DNA of 13,075 nt from an uncultured Eubacteriales bacterium (GCA_900313475.1 OMRJ01000045.1:1-13075); one strand, 5' to 3'; positions 1-8,447 are shown, counted from the first letter of the stretch. Translations and numbers: made by a program. The notes: generated from the letters alone by a model not told the origin.

Positions 1-492
1 ACCGGTATAGGTCACACCGATGCTTTTTTCGGTAAAGGAAAACACCGAAACGGTGTCGCCGACAGAGCCGTGAAGCTCCGTTTTACCGTTTGTGACAGCC
101 GTCACTTCATATCCGTCTCCGAACAGCGAGCAGTGTATTCCGTCGCGTGACAGCGACGCGCACAGGGCATAATTTGCTGCCGAGTGGTCGGGACGTCCGC
201 CCATGCCGCCGTAGATAAAAAACGAATTGCAGCCTGCCTTCTGACCGGCTTCGACCGCTGCGAACGTGTCGGTCACATCCTTTTCGACAGGCAGCAGAAC
301 AACGTTGCCCGCATCGGGAACAGAACCGAGAGAATCAAAGTCGCCTAAAACCATATCGGGCGAAATGCCGTATTCTTCACACTTTTTCAGTCCCGCGTCG
401 GCGGCTATAACAAGTGCGCCCTCGGGAATGAACGGCGGAAAAGAATCGTATTTTCCCGCACCGAAAATGACGCAGTGCCTCAGTTTTTCCAT
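1..492 (-). CDS. thiN: Thiamine diphosphokinase (thiamine pyrophosphokinase), 3' end cut off by window
   Basis: Transfers pyrophosphate from ATP to thiamine to make the cofactor thiamine diphosphate in the cytoplasm. Hand translation from the ATG at 490-492 gives 164 residues with no stop before the window edge; family members are usually a little over 200, so the C-terminal substrate-binding sandwich is incomplete. Visible family motifs are an AADAG segment near residue 30, LGDFDS at 49-54, KDVTDT at 71-76 and GGMGGRPDHSAAN at 95-107, the conserved acidic and GGxGGRxDH signatures of thiamine pyrophosphokinases. The start overlaps the end of the upstream HAD phosphatase gene by 13 bp and has a GGAG ribosome site about 10 nt upstream, so translation is probably coupled. 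It appears to be the eighth gene of a co-directional run. Confidence in the family is high. Confidence 0.93.
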   Translation of the reverse strand, partial: MEKLRHCVIFGAGKYDSFPPFIPEGALVIAADAGLKKCEEYGISPDMVLGDFDSLGSVPDAGNVVLLPVEKDVTDTFAAVEAGQKAGCNSFFIYGGMGGRPDHSAANYALCASLSRDGIHCSLFGDGYEVTAVTNGKTELHGSVGDTVSVFSFTEKSIGVTYTG

Positions 493-1136
493 GTGCTTAT
501 CACTCCGTAGATGTCGGTCGGAGAGGCGGCAAGCGCCGTTGCTCCGCATTTTTCCAGTTCTCCGTCTTCCGCAAAGCCGTAAAGCGCGCCGAGCGAATCG
601 ACATGCGCTTCGTTTGCCGCGTTTATGTCGAATTTTGTGTCGCCTATCATCAGCACCTCCGATTTATCCGCGCCGAAATGCGCAACCGCATTTTCGATAA
701 GCGAGCGTTTATCGGAGTCGTGTGCGGCGAATCCCGGACACGAAAAGAACTCAAACAGCGCGTAAATGCCGAGCTTGTCCGCTATTTTTTCTACAAACTC
801 AAGCGGCTTCGACGAACAGACGGCAAGTGTGCAGCCGTCGTTTTTAAGCTTGACAAGTGTTTCCGTTATTCCGTCGTAGAGACGTGTTTCAAGATAGCCG
901 ACGGGAGCATAGCGCTCTCTGTAAAGCTCCACGAACCGTGCGGCTTTTGCTTCATCCCTTTCGCAGTAGTTGCAAAAACTGTCAAAAAGAGACGGACCTA
1001 TAAATTTGCGGAGCGTGTTTTTATCGGGGACGGGCACGCCCATTTTGTCGAGTGCATAACGTATACAGTTGCATATGCCCTCGGAATTGTCGATGACGGT
1101 TCCGTCAAAATCAAAAAGGAGATATTTTTTGTCCAT
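480..1136 (-). CDS. HAD-superfamily phosphatase, phosphoglycolate phosphatase / 5'-nucleotidase-like
   Basis: A 218-residue soluble HAD hydrolase with the Gph-like alpha-helical cap. Motif I is DFDGT at 9-13 (nucleophile Asp9, acid/base Asp11), motif II is the Ser in CSSKP at 107-111, motif III is probably Lys143 (DKRSLIE), and motif IV is GDTKFD at 165-170. The SSKP form of motif II and the overall layout resemble the subgroup annotated as phosphoglycolate phosphatase or 5'-nucleotidase-like, so the substrate is a small phosphate ester that cannot be named from sequence. The ATG at 1134-1136 is preceded by AAGGA at 1145-1149, directly next to the tmk stop codon; the gap to tmk is 13 bp. A role in nucleotide housekeeping would suit the neighbouring thymidylate kinase, but that is inference from position only. 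Confidence 0.88.
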   Translation of the reverse strand: MDKKYLLFDFDGTVIDNSEGICNCIRYALDKMGVPVPDKNTLRKFIGPSLFDSFCNYCERDEAKAARFVELYRERYAPVGYLETRLYDGITETLVKLKNDGCTLAVCSSKPLEFVEKIADKLGIYALFEFFSCPGFAAHDSDKRSLIENAVAHFGADKSEVLMIGDTKFDINAANEAHVDSLGALYGFAEDGELEKCGATALAASPTDIYGVISTWKN

Positions 1137-1149
1137 TTCAAGAGTCCTT

Positions 1150-1773
1150 TTACTCGGAAAATGCGCCGTCGTATGCGGCGATGATTCGTTCGTGAACTTC
1201 TTCTACAGAACCGGAGGCGTCCACGAAAACAACATTTTCTCTTTCTTTTATTTCATCGAAAACCTTTTCAAAAAGGGATTTCGTGCGCGACAGCGCCTCG
1301 GCGTTTTCATATATCTCGATAGCGTCGGCGGGGCGGTTTGCATTGATCCTTTTTAAGCATTCATCTACACCCATGGTGAGGAAAATAACAAGATCGGGAC
1401 GCCGCACAAGCGGACACGAATAGTGGATATCCATTGTCCATTTGAGATCCGTTTCGCTGCCCTGATAGGCGAAGGTCGAATAATAATATCTGTCCGATAT
1501 CACGGTAAGACCGTTTTTGAGCGAATCGCCGATGCCGCCCTCGGCACAGTTATGCTGTATTCTGTCCGCAAGGAACAGTGCCGCGGTGCTCCAAGGCGAC
1601 GACGGAACCTCGCCCGACAGCACGCGTCTTAAAAGCTTTCCCGACGGCAGGTCGGTCGGCTCTGCGGTCGTTACCGTTTTTTTGCCGCGTGATTCAAGCG
1701 TCTTTGCCAAAAGACCTATCTGCGTGGTTTTACCGGTTCCGTCAAGTCCTTCGATTACAATAAATTCAGCCAT
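1150..1773 (-). CDS. tmk: Thymidylate kinase
   Basis: Phosphorylates dTMP to dTDP with ATP, an essential step of dTTP synthesis, in the cytoplasm. The 207-residue length is normal for bacterial Tmk. It shows the P-loop GLDGTGKTT at 9-17, the EPT segment with the following PSGKLLR at 38-49, ADR at 69-71, the family-defining DRYYYSTFAYQG at 94-105, and an Arg-containing lid region near 142-155. The ATG at 1771-1773 lies inside the end of the rsmA reading frame (8 bp overlap) and has GGGAG about 7-8 nt upstream, so translation is probably coupled to rsmA. In many Firmicutes tmk sits with holB and related genes; none of those is seen here. Confidence 0.96.
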   Translation of the reverse strand: MAEFIVIEGLDGTGKTTQIGLLAKTLESRGKKTVTTAEPTDLPSGKLLRRVLSGEVPSSPWSTAALFLADRIQHNCAEGGIGDSLKNGLTVISDRYYYSTFAYQGSETDLKWTMDIHYSCPLVRRPDLVIFLTMGVDECLKRINANRPADAIEIYENAEALSRTKSLFEKVFDEIKERENVVFVDASGSVEEVHERIIAAYDGAFSE

Positions 1774-2629
1774 TTGTTATCTCCCGCAGTTCATTCGAAA
1801 GTGTGCCGAGCTGCTCCATCGTAAGCGACTCGGCACGAACCGCCGACGGAAGCTTTGCCGCCGTCAGCGCTTCGTTTATATCGTTCTTTGAAATTCCGAG
1901 CATTGAAGAAAGTCCGTTTGCCGCCGTTTTTCTGCGCTGTGAGAACGCAGCCTTTACAACCTTGAAGAAAAACTCCTCGTCCGCGACCTCTATCGGCGGC
2001 TTTTTTCTGACGGTAAGCTTTATGACCTCGCTGTCAACATTCGGCGAGGGCATGAAAGAGTCGCGCTTAACATAAAAAAGGTGCTCCGCCTCCGCGTAGT
2101 AGTTTACCGCGACGGTTATTGCGCCCGCACTGCGTGAGCCGACGGGAGCACAAAGCCTTTCGGCGGCTTCCTTCTGCACCATTACGGTGATGCTTTCTAT
2201 CGGCAGCCGGCTTTCGAGCAGATACATTATGACCGGGGATGTGATGTAGTAGGGGAGATTCGCGCAAACGAAAACGCGCATTCCCGGAAAATGCTCCGAA
2301 ATGAGGGCGTTCAGGTCGGTTTTAAGCACATCGGCGTTTATTACCTCTGTGTTTCGGCAGTCGGTGAGCGTTTCTGCAAGCACGGGGATAAGACGCGTGT
2401 CAAGCTCGACCGACACGGTCTTTTTTGTCCGTTTCGCAAGCTCCGCCGTGAGAACGCCTATTCCGGGTCCTATCTCTATTACGCCGTCCTCCGCCCCGGC
2501 GCCGCAAGCCTCCGCCATTTGCGGGCATACGGTCGGGTCGGTTAGAAAGTTCTGTCCGAGCGCCTTTGAAAAGGTGAAGCCGTGGCGTTTGAGCAGTCTT
2601 TTTATGTAGTTTATATCGGTTAATTCCAT
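1766..2629 (-). CDS. rsmA: 16S rRNA (adenine1518-N6/adenine1519-N6)-dimethyltransferase
   Basis: Also known as KsgA. Uses S-adenosylmethionine to dimethylate two adjacent adenines in the 3'-terminal helix of 16S rRNA late in small-subunit assembly; loss in other bacteria gives kasugamycin resistance. The 287-residue protein has the N-terminal GQNFL at 25-29, SAM motif I EIGPGIGVLT at 52-61, the acidic VELD at 74-77 and Asp100, catalytic motif IV NLPYY at 124-128, and the C-terminal FSQRRK segment ending at 234 in the helical rRNA-binding domain. The ATG has GGAG about 7 nt upstream. The gap to rhaB is 21 bp and the end overlaps tmk. Nothing odd was seen in the protein. Confidence 0.96.
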   Translation of the reverse strand: MELTDINYIKRLLKRHGFTFSKALGQNFLTDPTVCPQMAEACGAGAEDGVIEIGPGIGVLTAELAKRTKKTVSVELDTRLIPVLAETLTDCRNTEVINADVLKTDLNALISEHFPGMRVFVCANLPYYITSPVIMYLLESRLPIESITVMVQKEAAERLCAPVGSRSAGAITVAVNYYAEAEHLFYVKRDSFMPSPNVDSEVIKLTVRKKPPIEVADEEFFFKVVKAAFSQRRKTAANGLSSMLGISKNDINEALTAAKLPSAVRAESLTMEQLGTLSNELREITNG

Positions 2630-2650
2630 TTGGTTCTCCGATTGCTTTTA

Positions 2651-4123
2651 TTATTTTACCGCGGTGACGCTTTTGTATGTTTTATATGCCGCGTTCCATG
2701 CATTCGTATTTTCGGGGACGTATTTTTTCAGACTTTCGCTGCCGGCGATTATTTTTCTCGCTTCGGCGACATCCGCTATTTCACCGCACCCGATGAACTG
2801 TATCGCGACATTACCCATGACGGTCGCTTCGATCGGACCCGCAAAAACGGGCACGCCGCATGATTCCGCCGTCATTCCGCACAGCAGAGTGTCTTTTGTT
2901 CCTCCGCCGACAACATTGATATGACCGTATTTTTTACCCGTACATTCTTCGATGCCCTCAAATACCGCGCGGTATTTCATTGCAAGGCTCTCATATATAC
3001 ATCTGACCGTTTCGCCAACGGTCACGGGGACGTACTGTCCCGTGCGGCGGCAATAGTCCGCAATGCGTGTCGGCAGATCGCCGGGAATGCCGAATTCGGA
3101 CGAGTCGGGGTCGATAAAGCAGGCAAAAGGTTTTTCTCCGAGCGCGGCTTTTTCAAGCTCTGCATAAGAAAACTCTTTGCCCTCGCGCATCCACTGACGG
3201 CGGCTCTCCTGAATGAGCCACAGTCCGCATATGTTTTTCAAAAATGCGGTTGAATAGCCGTAGCCGCCCTCGTTTGTGACGTTGAAGGCATATGACCTCT
3301 CGTTTACTATCGGTGCGTCCGTTTCGGTGCCGAAAAGCGACCATGTGCCGGAGCTTATAAAAGCGAAGTCCTTTTCTTCCGAAGGCACTGCCGTTATTGC
3401 CGACTGCGTGTCATGTCCGCACACCGCGGTGACGGGCACTTTATCAAGTCCCAGTTCTTCGCAGATATCATCGCTCAAATATCCCGTTACGGAGCCGGCG
3501 GGGACAATCCTTTCGAATATGCGCCGCGGCAGACCGAGCTTTTCGAGCATTGTGCCGCTCCACTCGCGTGTGTTTATGTCCACAAGCTGTGAAGTCGTTG
3601 CTATTGAATATTCGCTCACCTTGTTTCCTGTCAGGAAATAGGCAAAAAGGTCGGGCATAAACAGCAGGCTTTCTGCGCGTTCCAGCAGCTCCGGACGGTT
3701 CTTTTTTATGCTCAAAAGCTGAAACGCCGTGTTGAAGTCCATAAACTGAATGCCGGTAAGACCGTACATTTCCTGCTTGCTTATCAGCTTTGCCGCCTCG
3801 TCCGCCATGCCGGAATTCCGTTTGTCGCGATAGTGAACGGGGTTTTCGAGCAGCACGCCGTTTTTGTCGAGCAGACCGAAATCGACGCCCCATGTGTCGA
3901 TGCCGATGCTGTCAAAGCCGCCCTCGCGCTTCGCTTTGAGAAGTCCCTGCTTTATCTCGTGGAAAAGGCGCAGCACATCCCAGTAAAACGTTCCGTTTAC
4001 GGTTACGGGGTCGTTTGAAAAGCGGTGGATCTCTTTGAGCGTAATTCTTCCGTTTTCAAGCGTGCCGAGGATCGATCTGCCGCTTGAAGCGCCGAAATCA
4101 AAGGCTAAAACACGTTTTGACAT
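2651..4123 (-). CDS. rhaB: Rhamnulokinase-type carbohydrate kinase (FGGY family)
   Basis: A 490-residue FGGY kinase that phosphorylates a ketose with ATP; the family's named activity is L-rhamnulose to L-rhamnulose-1-phosphate. The N-terminal phosphate loop is DFGASSGR at 9-16, the substrate region GIDTWGVDFGLLD lies at 74-86, the putative catalytic base is Asp238 in CGHDTQSA, SSGTWSL at 257-263 opens the C-terminal domain, and VGGGTKDTLLC at 405-415 is the adenosine-binding segment. The ATG has AGAGGAG about 8 nt upstream. It lies 23 bp downstream of a FucU-type mutarotase, with no rhamnose isomerase, aldolase or sugar transporter nearby. L-fuculose is therefore a plausible alternative substrate, because the two kinases are related and the partner is fucose-type. 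The family assignment is firm and the exact sugar is not. Confidence 0.9.
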   Translation of the reverse strand: MSKRVLAFDFGASSGRSILGTLENGRITLKEIHRFSNDPVTVNGTFYWDVLRLFHEIKQGLLKAKREGGFDSIGIDTWGVDFGLLDKNGVLLENPVHYRDKRNSGMADEAAKLISKQEMYGLTGIQFMDFNTAFQLLSIKKNRPELLERAESLLFMPDLFAYFLTGNKVSEYSIATTSQLVDINTREWSGTMLEKLGLPRRIFERIVPAGSVTGYLSDDICEELGLDKVPVTAVCGHDTQSAITAVPSEEKDFAFISSGTWSLFGTETDAPIVNERSYAFNVTNEGGYGYSTAFLKNICGLWLIQESRRQWMREGKEFSYAELEKAALGEKPFACFIDPDSSEFGIPGDLPTRIADYCRRTGQYVPVTVGETVRCIYESLAMKYRAVFEGIEECTGKKYGHINVVGGGTKDTLLCGMTAESCGVPVFAGPIEATVMGNVAIQFIGCGEIADVAEARKIIAGSESLKKYVPENTNAWNAAYKTYKSVTAVK

Positions 4124-4146
4124 TTCTTTTTCTCCTCTGCGGGTGT

Positions 4147-4569
4147 TTACTTTACCACGCCTTTTTTGAGTATGATGTTGGCATACAGCGCACTTTCGCT
4201 TGTTGCTATAACGGCATATGCGTCGCGCGTTCTCTCATAGAACTTAAAGCGCTCGATTTGTGAAATGTTTGTTTCGCCGTTGTTTTCCGTGATGATTTTT
4301 TCATATTTTGCCCAGATTTCAGGTGTGGTATCGCCCTGTGTCGTCGCCATGAGCATTGCGGGGCTTTCGACATATGTGTCGAGCGGAATGAGCTTTAACA
4401 CGGCATCGAGGATTTCGGGAACGCCGTGGCCGTCCATCCTGATGAGACGCTTGGCATTCGATGCGGCGGGGAAGTTGCCGTCGCCGATGACTATTTCGTC
4501 GCCGTGTCCCATTTCGCAGAGAATTTTGAGAAGCTCGGGGGATATGATAGGGGGAATGTTTTTAAGCAT
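4147..4569 (-). CDS. fucU: L-fucose mutarotase-like protein, RbsD/FucU family
   Basis: Interconverts the alpha and beta anomers of a free sugar (L-fucose for FucU, D-ribose for RbsD), supplying the form used by the next enzyme; family members form ring-shaped oligomers in the cytoplasm. The 140-residue length matches FucU. The N-terminus carries GHGDEIVIGDGNFPA at 21-35, containing the conserved His22 and Asp30, and the C-terminal part carries FYERTRDAYAVIATSE at 110-125 followed by LYANIILKKG, a strong FucU-type ending. AAAGGA lies 8-9 nt upstream of the ATG. It sits 41 bp after the ABC exporter genes and 23 bp before the kinase. FucU rather than RbsD is preferred because of this ending and the deoxysugar kinase neighbour. 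Confidence 0.88.
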   Translation of the reverse strand: MLKNIPPIISPELLKILCEMGHGDEIVIGDGNFPAASNAKRLIRMDGHGVPEILDAVLKLIPLDTYVESPAMLMATTQGDTTPEIWAKYEKIITENNGETNISQIERFKFYERTRDAYAVIATSESALYANIILKKGVVK

Positions 4570-4610
4570 GTCGGTTATCCTTTCTTTGTCAAAAAGTTAA
4601 ATATTCGGCA

Positions 4611-6503
4611 TCAGTCCTCCGGCGGGATACCGTCGGTGTACTGTGAATTGTAAAGAAGTGCATAGAATCCGTTTGCTTTGAGAAGCTCGTCGTGCGTGCC
4701 CTGTTCCACTATTGCGCCTTTTTTCATAACAAGAATGTTATCGGCGTTCTTTATCGTGGACAGGCGGTGTGCGATGACAAAGCTTGTCCTGCCCTCCATA
4801 AGCTTATTCATTGCCTGCTGGATGAGCTGCTCCGTCTTCGTGTCGACGGAGGAGGTAGCCTCGTCGAGAATAAGCACCTTCGGGTCGGCGGCAATTGCGC
4901 GGGCAATGGTGAGCAGCTGGCGCTGTCCCTGTGATATATTCGAGCCTTCCTCCGTCAAAACGGTGTCGAAGCCTTTCGGAAGACTCATGATATAGTCGTA
5001 TATCTGTGCTGTTTTTGCCGCGTTGATAACATCCTCGTCGGTCGCGTTTTCATTGCCGTATCTGATATTTTCCGTAACAGTGCCCTTGAAAAGCCATGTG
5101 TCCTGAAGCACCATTCCGAAGTTTGAACGCAGTTTATTACGGCTCATCGTGTAGATATCGGTGCCGTCGAGGTAAATATGACCGGAGTTTACGTCATAAA
5201 AACGCATCAGAAGATTTACTATTGTGGTTTTTCCCGCGCCGGTGGGGCCCACAATCGCAGTAACGGAACCTGCGGGAGCGGAGATGTTTAAGCCGTCGAT
5301 GAGCGGTCTGTCCTCAACGTATCTGAAAGAAACGTCCTTAAATTCTATTCTGCCGCAGTCGGTTTTCGCATTCTCGGCGGTTGTTGCGTCCGGCTCCTCC
5401 TCCGGCTCATCGAGCAGCGCGAACACTCTTTCCGCCGACGCAAGCGAGGACTGTATTTTGTTGATTATCGACGATATGTTAACTATCGGAGACGAGAACG
5501 ACGACGAATATGAGAGGAACTTGGAGATGTCGCCGAGCTTGAAGGTGCCGGGAAGACTTCCGTTTGCGGTGCCGAGGACGAAATAACCGCCGAGCAGGCA
5601 GAGCGAAATATAGCTCAGGTTTTTGAAAAGCGTGAGTACGGGACTTAAAATGCCCGAAATCATGTTTGCCGTGAACGAGGTTTTTCCGAGACGTTCGGTG
5701 ATGTCCCTGAATTCCTCCACCGACTTATGCTCGTGACCGAATATGCGAACTATCGTGTGTCCCGCATACATTTCCTCAATGTGACCGTTCATGTCGCCCA
5801 TTGTGTCCCAATATCTCTTGAACCACTTTTTGGATATCTTCGACACCTTGTAAGAAATCGTACCCGTAAACGGCACAAGGCATATTGCGACGAGCGTCAT
5901 CAGAATATTACCGGTTCGCAGCATCATAACGAGAGAGCCGATGACCTGTATAATGCCCGTCATTACGGTGAGGATGCTGCTTTGCAGGCTTGAACTGACG
6001 TTTTCGATATCGTTTATTATTTTCGATATTACCTGCCCTTTTGTCTGTTTGTCGAAGTAGCTCAACGGCAGGCGTGACAGCTTTGCGTTCAGTCTTTCGC
6101 GGAGAGAGCAGACGAGCTTCTGCGATACTCCCGCGGAGAAAAACTCCTGCAAAAATGTGAATATGCTCGCAACACCGTACACAACGGCAAGCCGGTAAAC
6201 TGTCGGCATGCAGCTGTCGAACACTATTTCCCTGCCGCTGAGTCTGCCGGTTATAAGATCCTGCAGTGCGTTGATAAGCTCACCGAGGTATTCCGGTGAG
6301 ATAACGTTGCACAGCGACGAGGCGCTTGCCGACAGCACGATTATCGCCATAGGTATCGCGTGCGGTTTTATAAGACTTAAAAATCTGATGAGCGTGCTTT
6401 TTGCGTTTTCCGGCTTCGCCTCGTTTGAGTTCTCCTTGCGGTAAGCGGCGTATTTGCTCTCGTAGGCGGAGTCGGGAATGTCATTTTTAATTTTTTTACT
6501 CAT
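4611..6503 (-). CDS. ABC exporter half-transporter, permease-ATPase fusion (subunit with the catalytically complete ATP site)
   Basis: A 630-residue type IV (multidrug-like) ABC half-transporter with six membrane segments (roughly residues 45-350) and a C-terminal ATPase. It has a hydrophilic N-terminal extension of about 40 residues. Walker A is GPTGAGKTT at 419-427, the Q-loop is LQD at 466-468, Walker B plus catalytic Glu is LILDE at 544-548 and the switch His is His579 (IAHR). The signature motif is ISQGQ at 523-527 instead of LSGGQ. With the preceding gene this makes an asymmetric heterodimer of the TM287/288 or BmrCD kind: this subunit supplies Walker B Glu and His to the active site and the altered signature to the degenerate site. 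A perfect AAAGGAGG site lies in the end of the upstream gene, which overlaps by 8 bp. The exported substrate (drug, lipid or peptide) is unknown. Confidence 0.94.
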   Translation of the reverse strand: MSKKIKNDIPDSAYESKYAAYRKENSNEAKPENAKSTLIRFLSLIKPHAIPMAIIVLSASASSLCNVISPEYLGELINALQDLITGRLSGREIVFDSCMPTVYRLAVVYGVASIFTFLQEFFSAGVSQKLVCSLRERLNAKLSRLPLSYFDKQTKGQVISKIINDIENVSSSLQSSILTVMTGIIQVIGSLVMMLRTGNILMTLVAICLVPFTGTISYKVSKISKKWFKRYWDTMGDMNGHIEEMYAGHTIVRIFGHEHKSVEEFRDITERLGKTSFTANMISGILSPVLTLFKNLSYISLCLLGGYFVLGTANGSLPGTFKLGDISKFLSYSSSFSSPIVNISSIINKIQSSLASAERVFALLDEPEEEPDATTAENAKTDCGRIEFKDVSFRYVEDRPLIDGLNISAPAGSVTAIVGPTGAGKTTIVNLLMRFYDVNSGHIYLDGTDIYTMSRNKLRSNFGMVLQDTWLFKGTVTENIRYGNENATDEDVINAAKTAQIYDYIMSLPKGFDTVLTEEGSNISQGQRQLLTIARAIAADPKVLILDEATSSVDTKTEQLIQQAMNKLMEGRTSFVIAHRLSTIKNADNILVMKKGAIVEQGTHDELLKANGFYALLYNSQYTDGIPPED

Positions 6504-8400
6504 CTTCTTCCGCCTCCTTTACCGCTTCCTCCGACATCTGTGTTGCAACGATTTCTCTGTATATATCACATGTGCGGATAAGCTCCTTATGTGTACCCTG
6601 TCCCACGGCAACGCCGTTTTCGAGGACTATTATTCTGTCGGCGTTTATGACGGTGCCCACACGCTGTGCCACTATGATAAGGTTTGTATCGGTGAGGTTG
6701 TCGCGCAGCGAAGCGCGAAGACGTGCGTCGGTCGCGAGGTCGAGCGCCGAAAAAGAGTCGTCGAAAAGTATTATTTCCGCACCCTTGACGATTGCCCTCG
6801 CTATAGCGAGACGCTGTTTCTGACCGCCCGAAAAGTTTTTGCCCGCCTGTGAAACAAAGCTGTTTATTCCGTCGGGCATGGCAGCGACAAAGCTCTTTGC
6901 CTGCGCGATTTCAAGCGCGTGCCATATTTCCTCATCGGTGGCGTCGGGCTTGCCGTATCTTATATTGTCGGCTATGGTGCCGCTGAACAGATAAGCCTGC
7001 TGCGGGACAACCGCGATGCGCTTTTGAAGCTCCGCCTCGCCTATGTCCTTAACGTTGACGCCCGCGACGAGCACTTCGCCGTCGGTAACGTCATAAAGGC
7101 GCGGAATGAGGTTCATAAGCGTTGTTTTGCCGGAACCCGTAATGCCTATAATCGCGGTCGTTTCGCCCGGAACGGAGGAGAATGAAATGTCGTGAAGCTC
7201 AAATGCCTGTTTCTTCGGTTTGTCCTCACCGTTCGGCGCCGGGGGGGCGCTCTCTGCGGTTTGTCCGGCGGCGGAAGAACCGTTCTTTTTCGGTTCGGAT
7301 TTTTTCGGAGCAAAGCGCTTTTTCTTCTTTTTCTCCGGGAGGGGCTTGTATTTGAAGCTGACGTTTCTGAACTCCACCTTGCCGGCATTTTTGACAGCGG
7401 GAACAACGGGGTGCTCAGGCTCCTTGATGTCCGAAACGGCGTCCATTATTTCCTGTATTCTCTTGCCCGAAATCGATGCTCGCGGTATTGAAATGACAAG
7501 TCCGACAACGGAGGTTATCGAGCTTAAAACAAGCGAGAAATATGTGATGAACTGATACATGTTCGGAATGGTGGCGTTTATCGCCTCGTAGTCGACGGCA
7601 GGGTCGAGCTTGTTCGCGTCGCTTACACACCAAAACACGATGGCGCACAGAAAAACGTACATCGCGGCTGTCAGAAACGGCATGACCGCCGCCATTATGC
7701 GTGCGGCTTTGAGTGAAATGTCGGTCAGTGTCTTGTTTGTTTCGGCAAAGCGTCTGTCTTCATATTCGGTGCGGTTGAACGCGCGGATTACTCTTATTCC
7801 GCTGATTTTTTCGCGCATTATCTGGTTCATTTTGTCGACAAGCTTTTGAATTTTCGAGTATATCGGTATTACAATCGCGATAAGAACAACGGCGAAGACT
7901 GCCAGTACGGGAACGCACCACAGCACTTTTTTGGTAAGCTCCGCATTTGTTGTGATAATCATGTAAAGTCCGCCGATGAGCATTATAGGCAGCGGCACAA
8001 GTGATTTTAACGTTCCGAGCACGACGTCATGCACCTGGCGGACATCGTTTGTTGTCCGCGTTACAAGCGATGCCACGCCTATTTTGTCGATATCGCTCTG
8101 CGACAGGCGGCTTACCTTTTCAAATATGTATGTACGCATCGAAATGGCGTAGCCGACAGACGTTTTTGTCGAAAAATATGTGTTAAGAATTGATGTTATA
8201 ATTGCGGCTGCCGAAAAACCGAGCATAATAAGCGCGATCTGTACAATTTTGTTCATATCGCCCTTGAGCACACCCTCCGACAGCATGTCGCGCGTGTAGA
8301 TAGGCAGCAGAAGCTGCATTACCGTGTTTACGGTCGCAAAAATTATCGACATGACAAGCGTCGGGACATGCGGCTTGAGCAGACTCAAAACTTTTTTCAT
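6496..8400 (-). CDS. ABC exporter half-transporter, permease-ATPase fusion (subunit with the degenerate ATP site)
   Basis: A 634-residue half-transporter, probably first gene of the leftward operon. Six membrane segments occupy about residues 12-305, followed by an ATPase with Walker A GITGSGKTT at 419-427, Q-loop PQQ at 466-468, a normal signature FSGGQ at 523-527 and Walker B LFDD at 545-548. Asp548 replaces the catalytic Glu and Gln579 replaces the switch His (VAQR), as in the non-catalytic subunit of known heterodimeric exporters. Between the A-loop Tyr351 and the strand beginning FELHDISF there is an insertion of about 45 residues, rich in Lys, Pro, Ser and Ala, that typical relatives lack. 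The C-terminus is a short acidic tail. AGGGAG lies 7 nt before the ATG. The partner is the next gene, which overlaps by 8 bp. Confidence 0.94.
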   Translation of the reverse strand: MKKVLSLLKPHVPTLVMSIIFATVNTVMQLLLPIYTRDMLSEGVLKGDMNKIVQIALIMLGFSAAAIITSILNTYFSTKTSVGYAISMRTYIFEKVSRLSQSDIDKIGVASLVTRTTNDVRQVHDVVLGTLKSLVPLPIMLIGGLYMIITTNAELTKKVLWCVPVLAVFAVVLIAIVIPIYSKIQKLVDKMNQIMREKISGIRVIRAFNRTEYEDRRFAETNKTLTDISLKAARIMAAVMPFLTAAMYVFLCAIVFWCVSDANKLDPAVDYEAINATIPNMYQFITYFSLVLSSITSVVGLVISIPRASISGKRIQEIMDAVSDIKEPEHPVVPAVKNAGKVEFRNVSFKYKPLPEKKKKKRFAPKKSEPKKNGSSAAGQTAESAPPAPNGEDKPKKQAFELHDISFSSVPGETTAIIGITGSGKTTLMNLIPRLYDVTDGEVLVAGVNVKDIGEAELQKRIAVVPQQAYLFSGTIADNIRYGKPDATDEEIWHALEIAQAKSFVAAMPDGINSFVSQAGKNFSGGQKQRLAIARAIVKGAEIILFDDSFSALDLATDARLRASLRDNLTDTNLIIVAQRVGTVINADRIIVLENGVAVGQGTHKELIRTCDIYREIVATQMSEEAVKEAEEDE

Positions 8401-8407
8401 TTCACTA

Positions 8408-8413
8408 CTCCCT
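8408..8413 (-). promoter_or_regulatory. Ribosome binding site of the first ABC exporter gene
   Basis: AGGGAG on the minus strand, 7 nt before the ATG at 8398-8400. It supports this start and the placement of the promoter just upstream. Confidence 0.7.
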
Positions 8414-8447
8414 CTGTGATTGCTGACGGAAAATATATAATCACTTT

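Noticed and set aside
603..1184. Open plus-strand frame of about 193 codons across the HAD phosphatase gene
   Set aside because: The minus-strand frame has all HAD motifs and a ribosome site; the plus-strand reading has neither.
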